Positions 1-9,060 of a stretch of DNA of 62,950 nt are shown here, one piece after another; the first letter of the stretch is position 1; each line of letters starts with the position of its first letter. Source of the DNA: an uncultured Clostridia bacterium (lineage in GTDB: Bacteria > Bacillota > Clostridia > Oscillospirales > Acutalibacteraceae); assembly GCA_944412445.1 (NCBI GenBank), contig CALYBJ010000015.1:1-62950 (forward strand), given 5' to 3'. The notes beneath the pieces are model-generated. The model had not been told where the DNA came from, did not search any database, and was given only the letters and a program-made list of their open reading frames with translations. The position numbers and the translations under genes were made by a program.

Positions 1-87
1 AGGGAAAATACATAAGGTTTGAACATTTAATAGGCGATATGCCTTGAAAATACAGGGTTTATAGAGGATTGAATAGACAAATCGAAA

Positions 88-567
88 TTATTTATGATAT
101 TTTTCGCCGGCATTTATCTTAAAGCCTCTGTAAATCTGTTCAAGAAGCATTACTCTGAACAGTCTGTGAGGAAAAGTCATTTTTGAAACGGACATTTTCA
201 CATGAGCGGCATTTTTAACTTCATCGGCAAGACCACAGGAGCCGCCTATTATAAATGTGACGCTTCCGCCCTTTAAAGCGCCGGCTTCGATAAATTCCGC
301 CATATCCTCAGAAGAATAAAGCTTCCCTTCAACGCACATTGCGGCAGTATAGGAAGCTTTTTTTATGCTTTTAAGTATAAGCTGTCCTTCCTTGACGAGA
401 GCCGCCTTTATCTGAGCGTCGGAAGGATTTTCAGGCAGAGTCGTCTGAGGGATTTCCGTAATTTCCATTTTACAGTAGCCCTTAAGCCTTTTTATATATT
501 CGTCTGCGGCTTCCTTAAAAAATTTATCCTTAAGCTTTCCCACGCATATAATATTTACGCTCAGCAT
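88..567 (-). CDS. rlmH: 23S rRNA (pseudouridine-1915-N3)-methyltransferase RlmH
   Basis: This 159-residue protein is full length for the SPOUT-class RlmH family. It uses S-adenosylmethionine to methylate pseudouridine 1915 in helix 69 of 23S rRNA on assembled 70S ribosomes. The N-terminus (IICVGKLKDKF), the glycine-rich cofactor loop FIIGGSCGL at about residues 105-113, and the conserved end with SKMTFPHRLFRVMLLEQIYR and YHK are all recognisable. The start codon overlaps the stop of the upstream hydrolase gene by one base (TGATG), so the two are probably translationally coupled. The 87 bases downstream to the window edge show no gene or clear terminator. Confidence 0.96.
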   Translation of the reverse strand: MLSVNIICVGKLKDKFFKEAADEYIKRLKGYCKMEITEIPQTTLPENPSDAQIKAALVKEGQLILKSIKKASYTAAMCVEGKLYSSEDMAEFIEAGALKGGSVTFIIGGSCGLADEVKNAAHVKMSVSKMTFPHRLFRVMLLEQIYRGFKINAGEKYHK

Positions 568-1358
568 CAGAATATCACCATTTTTTCTCCCAGACCCGGA
601 GGAGCTACCTGCAAAATATAGTCGGTGCCCTCAACGGCGCCCATCTCCCCCAGCCTGTCCTTTGTTGTCTTATAAGCCTTGGCGGCTGTGTTGTTCTCCC
701 GGCTTAAATGGCCCAAAATTATCCTTGTTGCACCTTTGTCAACGAAATATCCGGCAGCCTCGGCGCAGTCGTCGTTTGAAAGATGCCCTTTCACAGAGGC
801 TATTCTCTTTTTCAAATAGTAGGGATACGAGCCCTCCATAAGCATTTCCCTGTCGTGGTTGGACTCAAGAAGTATAAGGTCGCTGCCCTTTACCGCGTCG
901 GCGGTTTCCCGGGTGACAACTCCCGTATCGGTTACTATTGATATTTTTCTTTCGTCGGGCATACTTACCGTATATCCGCAGCTTTGGGCGCTGTCGTGGG
1001 AGGTTTTAAAGCATTTAACCTCCATGCCTCCGATTTCGGCGCCTTTTTCCGTCATGGGAAAAACCTCGAAACAGCCGTTTATTATTTTTGCTTTTTCCAG
1101 CGCTTTTAATGTTCCCTCTGTTCCGTAAACGGGAATTTTATATCTTGAAGCGAAAACTCTTAAAGCTCCCACATGGTCGGCGTGTTCATGGGTTAAAAAT
1201 ATACCCATTATTGTTTCCGGCATTACATTTATGGAAGACAGCGCCGCCGTAAGTCTTTTCGCATTTGTACCTGCGTCAATAAGGATGCCCCCTGCGGAGC
1301 ATCCGATATATGTACTGTTTCCGCTGCTTGAGGAACACAATGTACAAAACCTTGACAT
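567..1358 (-). CDS. MBL-fold metallohydrolase, WalJ/YycJ type
   Basis: This 263-residue metallo-beta-lactamase-fold protein carries the metal motif THEHADH at about residues 55-61, the later metal ligands in IVTDTG and LLESNHD, and a C-terminal GHLS motif. It matches the WalJ/YycJ subgroup, which in Bacillus and Streptococcus lies with the WalRK cell-wall two-component system and has a proposed nuclease or cell-wall coordination role. No walRK genes are present here. The ATG follows a GGAGG ribosome binding site, and rlmH starts inside its stop codon. The family assignment is firm; the substrate is unknown. Confidence 0.88.
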   Translation of the reverse strand: MSRFCTLCSSSSGNSTYIGCSAGGILIDAGTNAKRLTAALSSINVMPETIMGIFLTHEHADHVGALRVFASRYKIPVYGTEGTLKALEKAKIINGCFEVFPMTEKGAEIGGMEVKCFKTSHDSAQSCGYTVSMPDERKISIVTDTGVVTRETADAVKGSDLILLESNHDREMLMEGSYPYYLKKRIASVKGHLSNDDCAEAAGYFVDKGATRIILGHLSRENNTAAKAYKTTKDRLGEMGAVEGTDYILQVAPPGLGEKMVIF

Positions 1359-1395
1359 AACTGCCTCCGAAAATAAATCTAAAAATACTTAAAAT

Positions 1396-1419
1396 AAAAG
1401 GACACTTATGTGCCCTTTT
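1396..1419 (-). terminator. Rho-independent terminator after murA
   Basis: On the minus strand a 10-bp stem, AAAAGGGCAC / GTGTCCTTTT with one G-T pair and an ATAA loop, is followed by TTATTTT. It lies directly downstream of the murA stop and upstream of the hydrolase gene, so murA probably forms its own transcription unit. Confidence 0.75.
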
Positions 1420-1422
1420 TAA

Positions 1423-2718
1423 TTATCCTGCGTTGTTTACCGCTTTAGGAGCTTCATCGGGAAAATTAATCTTCTTTATGTCAACTCCCAGTCCCTGAAG
1501 CTTTTCGACTACCTTTTCATAGCCTCTTTCAATATGGTAAATATCTTCTATTACCGTTTCTCCTTCAGCGCACATTCCCGCTATAAGCATCGCCGCGCCG
1601 GCTCTTAAATCGTCGGCTTTTATAGGCGCCGCATGAAGCTTTTCAACTCCCGTTATAATCGCCGCCTTGCCCTCTATCTGAATGGAAGCGCCCATTCTTA
1701 TAAGCTGGTCAACATATCTGAAACGGTTGTCCCAGACTCCGTCGGTTACTATGCTTGTACCGTTACAGGTAGCCAGGAATGTTGTCATCTGAGGCTGCAT
1801 ATCCGTGGGGAAACCGGGATGAGGCATTGCCGTCACCTTACAGCTTCCTCCTCTGGAATGACTGATAATCCTGAGGGAATCGTCGTTTTCAATAACCGTT
1901 ATGCCGCATTCCCTGAGCTTTGCAGTAATTGACTCAAGATGCTTCGGAATAACATTCTTTATTAAAATATCGCCTTTGGCGGCAGCAGCCGCAACCATAT
2001 ATGTTCCCGCTTCAATCTGGTCGGGAATTATGGAATAGGTACAGCCGTGAAGAGCTTCAACGCCTCTGATTTTAATAACGTCGGTGCCGGCTCCAGTAAC
2101 ATTTGCACCCATAAGGTTCAAAAAGTTGGCAAGATCGACTATATGAGGCTCCTTTGCGGCGTTTTCAATAATTGTAAGGCCTTTCGCCTTTACAGCCGCA
2201 AGCATTATATTTACCGTAGCTCCTACGGAAACCTTGTCAAAATAAATAACATTTCCTGTAAGTGTTTCGGCTTCGGCGTTTATCATGCCGTTGTCGTTGG
2301 AAATGGCGGCTCCCAGCTTTGCGAAGCCTTTAAGGTGGAAGTCGATAGGACGGACTCCTCCGAAATTACAGCCTCCGGGCATCGCGACCTTTGCGTGGTT
2401 GTATCTTCCCAGAAGCGCTCCCAGAAGATAATAGGATGAGCGTGAATATTTTGTCATCTCATAGGGAATAACATAAGAAGTTATATGTCTTGTGTCGATT
2501 TCCAATGTATTCAAATTTATATATCTTACAGCGGCGCCCATATCAATGAGGATTTTTACCATTACCTGAACATCTCTTATATCGGGGATATTTTCGATTC
2601 TGCAAACATCCCCTGCGAGAATGGTAGCCGGTATAATAGCAACCGCGGCGTTTTTTGCGCCGCTTATCTCAACCTCACCGTGAAGCTCCTTGCCGCCGTT
2701 AATTACGAACTTTTCCAT
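1423..2718 (-). CDS. murA: UDP-N-acetylglucosamine 1-carboxyvinyltransferase MurA
   Basis: MurA transfers enolpyruvate from phosphoenolpyruvate to UDP-GlcNAc, the first committed step of peptidoglycan synthesis in the cytoplasm. The protein has 431 residues, the usual length. It shows the GAKNAAV substrate loop at about residues 20-26, and the catalytic cysteine is present at residue 117 in PGGCNFGGVRP, so the enzyme should be of the fosfomycin-sensitive Cys type. Many Firmicutes carry two murA copies; only one lies here. The ATG has a GGAAG-type ribosome binding site, and a terminator follows the gene. Confidence 0.96.
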   Translation of the reverse strand: MEKFVINGGKELHGEVEISGAKNAAVAIIPATILAGDVCRIENIPDIRDVQVMVKILIDMGAAVRYINLNTLEIDTRHITSYVIPYEMTKYSRSSYYLLGALLGRYNHAKVAMPGGCNFGGVRPIDFHLKGFAKLGAAISNDNGMINAEAETLTGNVIYFDKVSVGATVNIMLAAVKAKGLTIIENAAKEPHIVDLANFLNLMGANVTGAGTDVIKIRGVEALHGCTYSIIPDQIEAGTYMVAAAAAKGDILIKNVIPKHLESITAKLRECGITVIENDDSLRIISHSRGGSCKVTAMPHPGFPTDMQPQMTTFLATCNGTSIVTDGVWDNRFRYVDQLIRMGASIQIEGKAAIITGVEKLHAAPIKADDLRAGAAMLIAGMCAEGETVIEDIYHIERGYEKVVEKLQGLGVDIKKINFPDEAPKAVNNAG

Positions 2719-2798
2719 AGCGGTACTTCCTTAAGCATAAACATAAAATAAATCATATCATAAAGATATGCGATAATAACTACTCTATAACCTTTAAT

Positions 2799-2804
2799 AG
2801 TATA
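2799..2804 (-). promoter_or_regulatory. Extended -10 promoter candidate for murA
   Basis: On the minus strand TGGTATACT forms an extended -10 element about 80 bases upstream of the murA ATG. No convincing -35 box is seen at 17 bp. The same TATGGTATACT-like core recurs in the sfsA promoter of this window, which supports the reading. Confidence 0.4.
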
Positions 2805-3070
2805 CCACTAATAAAATAAAATTAAAAGTATATTTAAGGAAAATAATTTTTAAAGGGCTAATTTTGGTTAAAATGCTGATTTTTTTCTTTTGCGACACAA
2901 TATATGCCTATGCAACAGTTTAATTATCAATATATAGTATCGAACATATTTTCGTATTTTTCACTCCAATTTATGCAATTCCAAAATTGTATAATTTAAA
3001 CAATTATTTTTTTATCATGTTTCAGACAAAATTTAATAAAATGTCGTTTTAATCTTCGGCAGAAAAAAAT
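2805..3070. other. Gene-free A+T-rich spacer between murA and wecB
   Basis: This stretch between the murA promoter and the wecB terminator has no open reading frame with a ribosome binding site and no RNA gene that I can recognise. The only notable element is TGCGACA at 2891-2897, one mismatch from an inverted Spo0A box (TTCGACA), which could be chance. Confidence 0.6.
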
Positions 3071-3073
3071 TAT

Positions 3074-3114
3074 CCCTCTTTCTGTCAGCCTTATAAAGGC
3101 TCCTTAAAAGAGGG
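3074..3114 (-). terminator. Terminator of the surface-glycan operon
   Basis: On the minus strand CCCTCTTT and AAAGAGGG form an outer stem that encloses a second small stem (GCC/GGC). It is followed by ATAATTTTTTT. It lies 24 bases past the wecB stop and closes the operon that begins at 10723. Confidence 0.7.
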
Positions 3115-3138
3115 TTTTTATATTTTTATATCAGCAAA

Positions 3139-4251
3139 TTAAAGCCACTGCTGAGTTTCGCCTTTTTCCAGAACATCGGCAATTCTCTCTGAAGCGTGTC
3201 CGTCGCCGTAAGGGTTTGAAGCTTTACTCATTTTTTCGTATTCGTCTTTGTTATAAAGAAGAGTTTTAAAGGTGCTGTAAATATACTCTTCGTCCGTTCC
3301 CACAAGCTTTAATGTGCCGGCTTTTATTCCCTCGGGGCGTTCCGTTGTATCTCTCATAACAAGAACGGGCTTGCCCAGAGACGGCGCCTCCTCCTGAACT
3401 CCTCCGCTGTCAGTAAGTATAAGATACGACCTGCTGAGGAAGTTATGGAAATCAAGCACGTCAAGAGGCTCTATAATATGTATTCTGTCGTCGCCGCCGA
3501 AAATTTTATTTGCCGTTTCCCTGACGGCAGGGTTCATGTGAACAGGATAAATTACCTTTGTATCGGGAGTTTCGTCGATAATTCTCTTTATTGCTCTGAA
3601 CATACGGCTCATAGGCTCTCCCAGATTCTCTCGCCGGTGGGCTGTAAGCATAATAAGCCTTGAATCCTTTGCCCATTCAAGCTCCTTATGAGTATAATCC
3701 TCTCTTACGGTTGTTTTAAGCGCGTCAATGGCGGTGTTGCCGGTAACGAAAATGCTGTCAGGATTTTTCCCCTCTTTTATAAGGTTTTCCCTGGAAGCTA
3801 TTGTGGGAGCAAAGTTATATTTTGCAATAACGCTTACCGCCTGACGGTTAAACTCCTCGGGATAGGGAGAGTAAATATTATAGGTTCTGAGCCCTGCTTC
3901 CACATGGCCTACGGGTATCTGCATATAGTAGCAGGCAAGGGCCGTTACAAAGGTTGTGGAGGTGTCCCCGTGAACAAGAACCGTATCCGGCTTTACCTCT
4001 TCCAAAACTCCCTTTATTTTAAGAAGAATATTTGAAGTTATATCAAAAAGCGTCTGTCTGTCTTTCATTATAGACAGGTCGTAATCGGGCTTTACTCCGA
4101 AGGTTTCCAGAACGCTGTCAAGCATCTGCCTGTGCTGACCCGTTACGCATACAACTGTTTTAATAGCTTCTCGCTTTTTAAGCTCCAGAACAAGAGGGCA
4201 CATTTTAATAGCCTCCGGCCTTGTTCCGAAAACAAGCATTACTGTTTTCAT
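3139..4251 (-). CDS. wecB: UDP-N-acetylglucosamine 2-epimerase (non-hydrolysing)
   Basis: This 370-residue enzyme interconverts UDP-GlcNAc and UDP-ManNAc in the cytoplasm. It shows the N-terminal FGTRPEAIKM motif, HVEAGLRT at 116-123, and the C-terminal nucleotide site TDSGGVQEEAPSLGKPVLV followed by TERPEG, all typical of the bacterial non-hydrolysing family. It is the last gene of the operon and lies 15 bases after wecC, which uses its product. The pair provides UDP-ManNAcA for the glycan assembled by the upstream transferase. In Bacillus the homologue MnaA feeds teichoic acid linkage units, but the coupling to wecC favours a ManNAcA-containing polymer here. Confidence 0.95.
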   Translation of the reverse strand: MKTVMLVFGTRPEAIKMCPLVLELKKREAIKTVVCVTGQHRQMLDSVLETFGVKPDYDLSIMKDRQTLFDITSNILLKIKGVLEEVKPDTVLVHGDTSTTFVTALACYYMQIPVGHVEAGLRTYNIYSPYPEEFNRQAVSVIAKYNFAPTIASRENLIKEGKNPDSIFVTGNTAIDALKTTVREDYTHKELEWAKDSRLIMLTAHRRENLGEPMSRMFRAIKRIIDETPDTKVIYPVHMNPAVRETANKIFGGDDRIHIIEPLDVLDFHNFLSRSYLILTDSGGVQEEAPSLGKPVLVMRDTTERPEGIKAGTLKLVGTDEEYIYSTFKTLLYNKDEYEKMSKASNPYGDGHASERIADVLEKGETQQWL

Positions 4252-4266
4252 AGAGCACCTCTGTTT

Positions 4267-5487
4267 TTAAAGTCTGTATACTCCGTCCGGATTACAGATA
4301 TTTCTTGTGTCAAGGACGATTTTGCCTTTAAGCTTATCCATATTGTTTCTGATTTCGTCATGGCCTACAAGTATAACAACCATATCTACGTCATTTAAAA
4401 ATTCATCAAAATCATGGTACTGATTTTCCGTAATATCCTTTTTAACATAGGGGTCGTATACCCTGACGCCGAAGGCAAGATGCCTTTCCATGCACTCAAG
4501 CATCTGAAGAGTGGGGCTTTCCCTTGTGTCGTCAACATTTTCCTTGTATGTAAGTCCGTAAAGACCTACCTTTTTAACATCCTTTATTCCCTTTTCCTTC
4601 ATGATTTCATGAATCCTGTTAAGAACGAACTCCGGCATGGAATCGTTTATTGTTCTTGCCTGCTTGATAAGGTTCGCAAGAGAGGGATAATCTCCTACAA
4701 GGAACCAGGGGTCAACGGATATGCAGTGACCGCCTACTCCGGGACCGGGAGATAAAATATTAACTCTCGGGTGTTTGTTGGCAATTCTTATTATCTCGTA
4801 AACGTCCATATTGTCGCTGCGGCAGATTTTAAGAAGCTCGTTTGCAAAGGCGATATTGATATCCCTGAAGGTGTTTTCCACAACCTTTGTCATTTCAGCT
4901 GTTCTTATGTCCGTTACAACGATTTCTCCCTGACAGAACGATGCGTAGCAGTTTTTAACCTTTTCTCCGATTTCCGGGTCGTCGGCGCCTATTGTTCTTG
5001 AGTTATGGCGAAGCTCATAAACCATATTGCCGGGAATAATTCTTTCGGGAGCGTGAACGATGTTGATATCCTCTCCTATAACAAAGCCCTTTTCCTCGAT
5101 AACGGGACGGACGAATCTGTCTATTGTTCCCGGAGAAACGGTTGATTCGATAACCACGGTTGCCCCTTTGGGACAAACCTCCATTACATTTTTAACAGCA
5201 GCCACAACATATCCTGCGTCAATTTTTTTGCTTTTCTTGTCGTAGGGAGTGGCAACCGCAACAATATACATATCGGTTTTCGCATACTCCGCGGAAAATT
5301 TAATGCCGCATTTAACGGCTTCGGCGAAAAGCTCGTCAAGGCCGTCCTCCTCGAAGGTGGTGTGACCGTGATTAAGAGTGTCAACAAGCTCCTTATTGTA
5401 GTCGGTTCCCACAACCTCAACTCCGTGGGATGCGAACATCAGCGCCGTAGGAAGTCCGATATAGCCAAGACCTATAACATTTATCAT
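4267..5487 (-). CDS. wecC: UDP-N-acetyl-D-mannosamine dehydrogenase (WecC type)
   Basis: This 406-residue NAD-dependent nucleotide-sugar dehydrogenase oxidises UDP-ManNAc to UDP-ManNAcA in two steps. The N-terminal Rossmann motif VIGLGYIGLP, the ESTVSPGT loop at about 114-121, and the catalytic cysteine 255 in GPGVGGHCISVDP are all present. Sequence alone cannot exclude a relative such as UDP-GlcNAc or UDP-glucose dehydrogenase, but the adjacent UDP-GlcNAc 2-epimerase strongly supports ManNAc as substrate. It begins 2 bases after the large glycosyltransferase stop. Confidence 0.9.
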   Translation of the reverse strand: MINVIGLGYIGLPTALMFASHGVEVVGTDYNKELVDTLNHGHTTFEEDGLDELFAEAVKCGIKFSAEYAKTDMYIVAVATPYDKKSKKIDAGYVVAAVKNVMEVCPKGATVVIESTVSPGTIDRFVRPVIEEKGFVIGEDINIVHAPERIIPGNMVYELRHNSRTIGADDPEIGEKVKNCYASFCQGEIVVTDIRTAEMTKVVENTFRDINIAFANELLKICRSDNMDVYEIIRIANKHPRVNILSPGPGVGGHCISVDPWFLVGDYPSLANLIKQARTINDSMPEFVLNRIHEIMKEKGIKDVKKVGLYGLTYKENVDDTRESPTLQMLECMERHLAFGVRVYDPYVKKDITENQYHDFDEFLNDVDMVVILVGHDEIRNNMDKLKGKIVLDTRNICNPDGVYRL

Positions 5488-5489
5488 AT

Positions 5490-8400
5490 TTATCTGCCTC
5501 TCTTTGAATTAATGAGTTCTGTTTCTTTGTCTATTGTAAACTTCTTTGAAGTTTTTTCCCTTACTCTTTTCGCCGCATTTTCCGAAAGTCGGCAGAAGGT
5601 TTCCGGCTCTCTTACAAGCTTTAACACTGCGTCAGCAACGCCTCTTGCGTCTTCGCCCTCAACAAGCATTCCGCAGCTTTCGTCAACAAATTCCGGAATC
5701 GCCGCCACTGCGTTTGCAACGGGCACAAGTCCCGAGGACATTGCCTCGTCTCTTGAAACTCCCTGAGTATCCATTCTTGTGGTTCCTATATATACGCCGT
5801 GGGTTTTGTGAAGAGCGGCTATTTCATACTGGGGCAAAAACTGTCTGTGAAGATGAACATTGGGGAATTTTTTTATAAGCTTCGTATCCTCCTCAAACCT
5901 TGCTCCGTCACCGTAAATATCAAAGGTCATTTTTGAAAATTCCGGCTCGTTCTGAAGATACAAAATTGCCTGCTGGGTAATGTCGTTTGCGTAAACCTTT
6001 GTGCTGAAGGATTTTACCGTCATTATATTAAAACGCTGTTCCGGCTCCTTTTTAACATAGGAAAACATATGGGTGTCAATGCAGTTGTGAATTACGGAGC
6101 ATCTGTCCGTAAGGTCAACGCCGTAATCCTCCTCAATCTGCTTTTTGAAAAACTCCGAAACATATACGAAATGTATATCGTATTTCTCCGAAGCCTCAAA
6201 AACCTCTTTCCAAAGAGCCTCTCTCTTTTCCGACGCTTTCTTCGCTTCCTGAAGCTCCGCCTCGGTATTATATAAAAACTTACGCCTGTACCAGGGCTGA
6301 ATATCGCTTCCGTGGCTCCATACGATAAGCTTTATATCGGTAAGATAATTTTTCAGAACGCTCCATATATATGGGTTCAGGAAATGTACGCAAACCGTTT
6401 TTATTATTCCCCGTTCAAGAACAGAGGAAAGACGGTCAGCGGCACCCTCGGTAACGTTTATGCCCTCAAACTCCCTGTACCTGCTTTCGTTCCGCATACT
6501 CATACAGAGCATATCCGTATTAAGTCCGTTTTCCTTATACATCATAAGGCGCTTATGAACGAACATATATCTGTAAAGGTCCTCGTAGGAGGGATAGTGG
6601 TCGGCGATAACGAGAACATCTGACCTTGAAAGGAAGGGCTGATTATTCTGTGAAAGAGCCTCTCCTGCGGTTATTCCTGAAAACTCCTTTACGCCGCTGC
6701 CCTTTACTCTTATAAGAATTTTTACATATTTTGCTCCCGAGGGAGTTTTCGCCTTTATAAGTCCTCCTCCCACCGAGGACGCCTTTCCTATTTCTTTCAT
6801 ATTGCTGTCGCAGAATATGCAGAAATTCTCAGTATTAAGGTCTCCCGAGCATTTAAAAGACATTAAAAGGTTATCTTCTGCGTATAAATCCTCAACAGTA
6901 TACTTTCTTGTAAACTCAATATATAGTTTTTTGCTGTCCTTCAGCCTGGACACTATCTGAAATTTGCCGCCCTCGATTTTAAGGCTTACCGCCTTATTGG
7001 GAGACTTGCACATTTCATTCATTTCGGATACGCTTATCTGAATATAGTTATTATTCAAATTAAGATAATTTATATCCTTAGCCGCCCTGTTTATATCCTC
7101 AAGGGCTATTCCCTGATCGCTTACGAAAATATCGTCGGCTTCGGGGCATTTATCATTTTTATTATTCTCGCAGTAGTTGAATTCATCGGTGCAAAGAAAA
7201 TCGCCCTTTACAGCCGTGCCCTTTGCAAAAGCCTTTAAATCACTGACAAGCTCCGCTTTTACAATGCTTCTTGTGCTGAAAAGTTCTCCGGCGGGCTTGT
7301 AGGTCAAACCGGTGTCCCCGGGAACAGCTCCCTCTTTTTCCCTTAAAGCGTAAAAACAGTTTTTTCCGAAGCCGTCGGCTCCGCTGTATCTTACGGACAG
7401 AACAAGGTCAAGGAGATAATTTTCCCCGTAATAGTCATCGGGGCTCATTGCGCCTATAAAAGCGCTTTTCCATACAGGCTCAGAAAGATTTACTTCTTCC
7501 TCCTCAGTAAAAACAAGTTTTTTCTTTTTATATGTCTGTCTCTCAAAGGACTTTTTAACTCTTTCCTTTTCCTCGTCAGTTTTAGCATTTGTAACAATTA
7601 CCACATGGGGAAGAGGCTTTCTCATATCCTTTCCGAATACGCATTTTGCGATAAAGCCCAGCCTGTCCTCGCAAAGATGCTCCGACAAAACCTTTCTCAG
7701 TCCCAAAAGCCTGTATTTTCTGTAATTTTCCTGTGTTCCGCAGTATCTGTCAAGATGCTTTTTCATAGTGTCGGCGCTGTTGGTGCAGACTGTTAAATCT
7801 CCGAAAAGATTTTTCGTTCCTCTTGAATAGTTGCCAACTGAAACGGTGTTTGACGCCAGAAGCTCAAAAACTCTTCTTGCGAACATGGTCTGGGAGGAGC
7901 TTACTGAGTTCATGTTTATGCCGTAATTGTAGCCTTTATAAGCTATATGAATATCATCAGCCTTTAAGGTTCCCACAATCATTTTATTGTAGCGCTGAGG
8001 AAAAGCGTGCTCCGGTCTTGCGTGGCCTAAGTTCCTGTCGTATATCTCAAGTCCCTTGCCCTTTTCAAAAACATCGGCAAAGGCGTCAAATACCATGGAG
8101 CGCTCCTTATATCTGTGATAATATGCTCCCGCGAAGCAGAACATATCTTTTCTTTGGTGAATTTCAAGAGGATTGTGCACAAGAGGCTGAGCGGAAAAGT
8201 GAAGCAGATAAACGTTGTTGTGCTGAAGAGTTCTTTTATATCTCTCTATGCAGTCGAAATCAGTTGTAAAAACAAAATCAGCGCAGGACGCCGCCGACAT
8301 AAAGGTATCGGTATAAACCGGGTCCTCCTTGTTCCAGAAAATTATAGGTATGCCATGCTCATGACAGTAATCGGAAAGCTCGTAAAGCTCCTTGCTGCCG

Positions 8401-8732
8401 TTGGCGATTTTTTTGTACCATGAGGAATCCTTGCCCTTCCATGCGGACTCAAGGAAAAACAGATCCGGCTTGAATTCCTTAAGCTGCTCCATCCATTTAT
8501 CGGAGGTAACCTCCAGCAAATCACATTCGCTTTGGAAATTCCCCAGGGTAAACTCGTCCATAACCGCCGCAACCTTAAGCTTTTTAAGCTCCTTGCAGGA
8601 GGTCCTGAAAAATGAGGTTTCCTCCTGTTCGCCCTCTCTCAGGTCAACGCCGTTTTCCCTTAAAATCTTTTCAACCGCGTTTTTTCTGTTTTTTAACTGT
8701 CTTAAAATTTCGTCAATACTGTCTGTTGTCAT
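5490..8732 (-). CDS. Multi-module glycosyltransferase (CgeB-like plus GT4)
   Basis: This 1,080-residue protein has no signal peptide and is probably cytoplasmic. A short coiled N-terminus leads to a CgeB/DUF3880-type glycosyltransferase module at about 50-360, ending in the nucleotide-sugar region around SSSQTMFARRVFELLASNT. A degenerate GT2-like segment (PHVVIVTNAKTD, about 375-540) follows, then a beta-rich stretch at about 560-690. The last ~380 residues are a GT4-type module with WSHGSDIQPW, VIHNCIDTHMF, and the acceptor/donor helix DTQGVSRDEAMSSGLVPVA. The gene lies between the ABC exporter and wecC-wecB, so I infer that it builds or extends a ManNAcA-containing surface glycan. Donors, acceptor and product are unknown. 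Confidence 0.82.
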   Translation of the reverse strand: MTTDSIDEILRQLKNRKNAVEKILRENGVDLREGEQEETSFFRTSCKELKKLKVAAVMDEFTLGNFQSECDLLEVTSDKWMEQLKEFKPDLFFLESAWKGKDSSWYKKIANGSKELYELSDYCHEHGIPIIFWNKEDPVYTDTFMSAASCADFVFTTDFDCIERYKRTLQHNNVYLLHFSAQPLVHNPLEIHQRKDMFCFAGAYYHRYKERSMVFDAFADVFEKGKGLEIYDRNLGHARPEHAFPQRYNKMIVGTLKADDIHIAYKGYNYGINMNSVSSSQTMFARRVFELLASNTVSVGNYSRGTKNLFGDLTVCTNSADTMKKHLDRYCGTQENYRKYRLLGLRKVLSEHLCEDRLGFIAKCVFGKDMRKPLPHVVIVTNAKTDEEKERVKKSFERQTYKKKKLVFTEEEEVNLSEPVWKSAFIGAMSPDDYYGENYLLDLVLSVRYSGADGFGKNCFYALREKEGAVPGDTGLTYKPAGELFSTRSIVKAELVSDLKAFAKGTAVKGDFLCTDEFNYCENNKNDKCPEADDIFVSDQGIALEDINRAAKDINYLNLNNNYIQISVSEMNEMCKSPNKAVSLKIEGGKFQIVSRLKDSKKLYIEFTRKYTVEDLYAEDNLLMSFKCSGDLNTENFCIFCDSNMKEIGKASSVGGGLIKAKTPSGAKYVKILIRVKGSGVKEFSGITAGEALSQNNQPFLSRSDVLVIADHYPSYEDLYRYMFVHKRLMMYKENGLNTDMLCMSMRNESRYREFEGINVTEGAADRLSSVLERGIIKTVCVHFLNPYIWSVLKNYLTDIKLIVWSHGSDIQPWYRRKFLYNTEAELQEAKKASEKREALWKEVFEASEKYDIHFVYVSEFFKKQIEEDYGVDLTDRCSVIHNCIDTHMFSYVKKEPEQRFNIMTVKSFSTKVYANDITQQAILYLQNEPEFSKMTFDIYGDGARFEEDTKLIKKFPNVHLHRQFLPQYEIAALHKTHGVYIGTTRMDTQGVSRDEAMSSGLVPVANAVAAIPEFVDESCGMLVEGEDARGVADAVLKLVREPETFCRLSENAAKRVREKTSKKFTIDKETELINSKRGR

Positions 8733-8736
8733 AAGC

Positions 8737-9027
8737 TTATCCTCTGCGGCGCATGATTTCTTTTATCCATCTGTATATCTTCAAAAGAAGCCTGCCGATA
8801 ATGTTATTTTCGATTTTGGCGAACTTGTTTTTAAGCTCTTCGTTTTCCGTTTTAAGGCTGTTTATCTGTACCTGATACCGTCTTATCTCCTTCTTCATCT
8901 CGCTCATTACATTCATCTGAAGGCATATATCGTCGCGGCAGTTTTGAAGCTCCCTTAAAAGCTCCTGATTTTTTGCCCTTAAAAGCTCGTTTTCCATGTT
9001 GATTTTCTTTTCTTCCGCTTCAGTCAT
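8737..9027 (-). CDS. Small coiled-coil protein of the glycan operon
   Basis: This protein of about 96 residues is almost entirely heptad-rich coiled coil (for example ELLRAKNQELLRELQNC and KTENEELKNKF). It ends in a basic, possibly membrane-associating helix, LLLKIYRWIKEIMRRRG. I chose the ATG at 9027 with a weak GGTG site five bases upstream; a TTG at 9042 would add five residues. It has no recognisable catalytic motif. Its position between the ABC ATPase and the large glycosyltransferase suggests a scaffold tethering the transferase to the exporter or membrane, which is inference only. Confidence 0.7.
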   Translation of the reverse strand: MTEAEEKKINMENELLRAKNQELLRELQNCRDDICLQMNVMSEMKKEIRRYQVQINSLKTENEELKNKFAKIENNIIGRLLLKIYRWIKEIMRRRG

Positions 9028-9060
9028 ATAAACACCAGCCAAATCCCTTTACTTTATTAA

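Noticed and set aside
2885..2900. Spo0A box upstream of murA (TGCGACA)
   Set aside because: A single 6-of-7 match about 90 bases upstream of the putative -10 is expected by chance, and there is no paired site.
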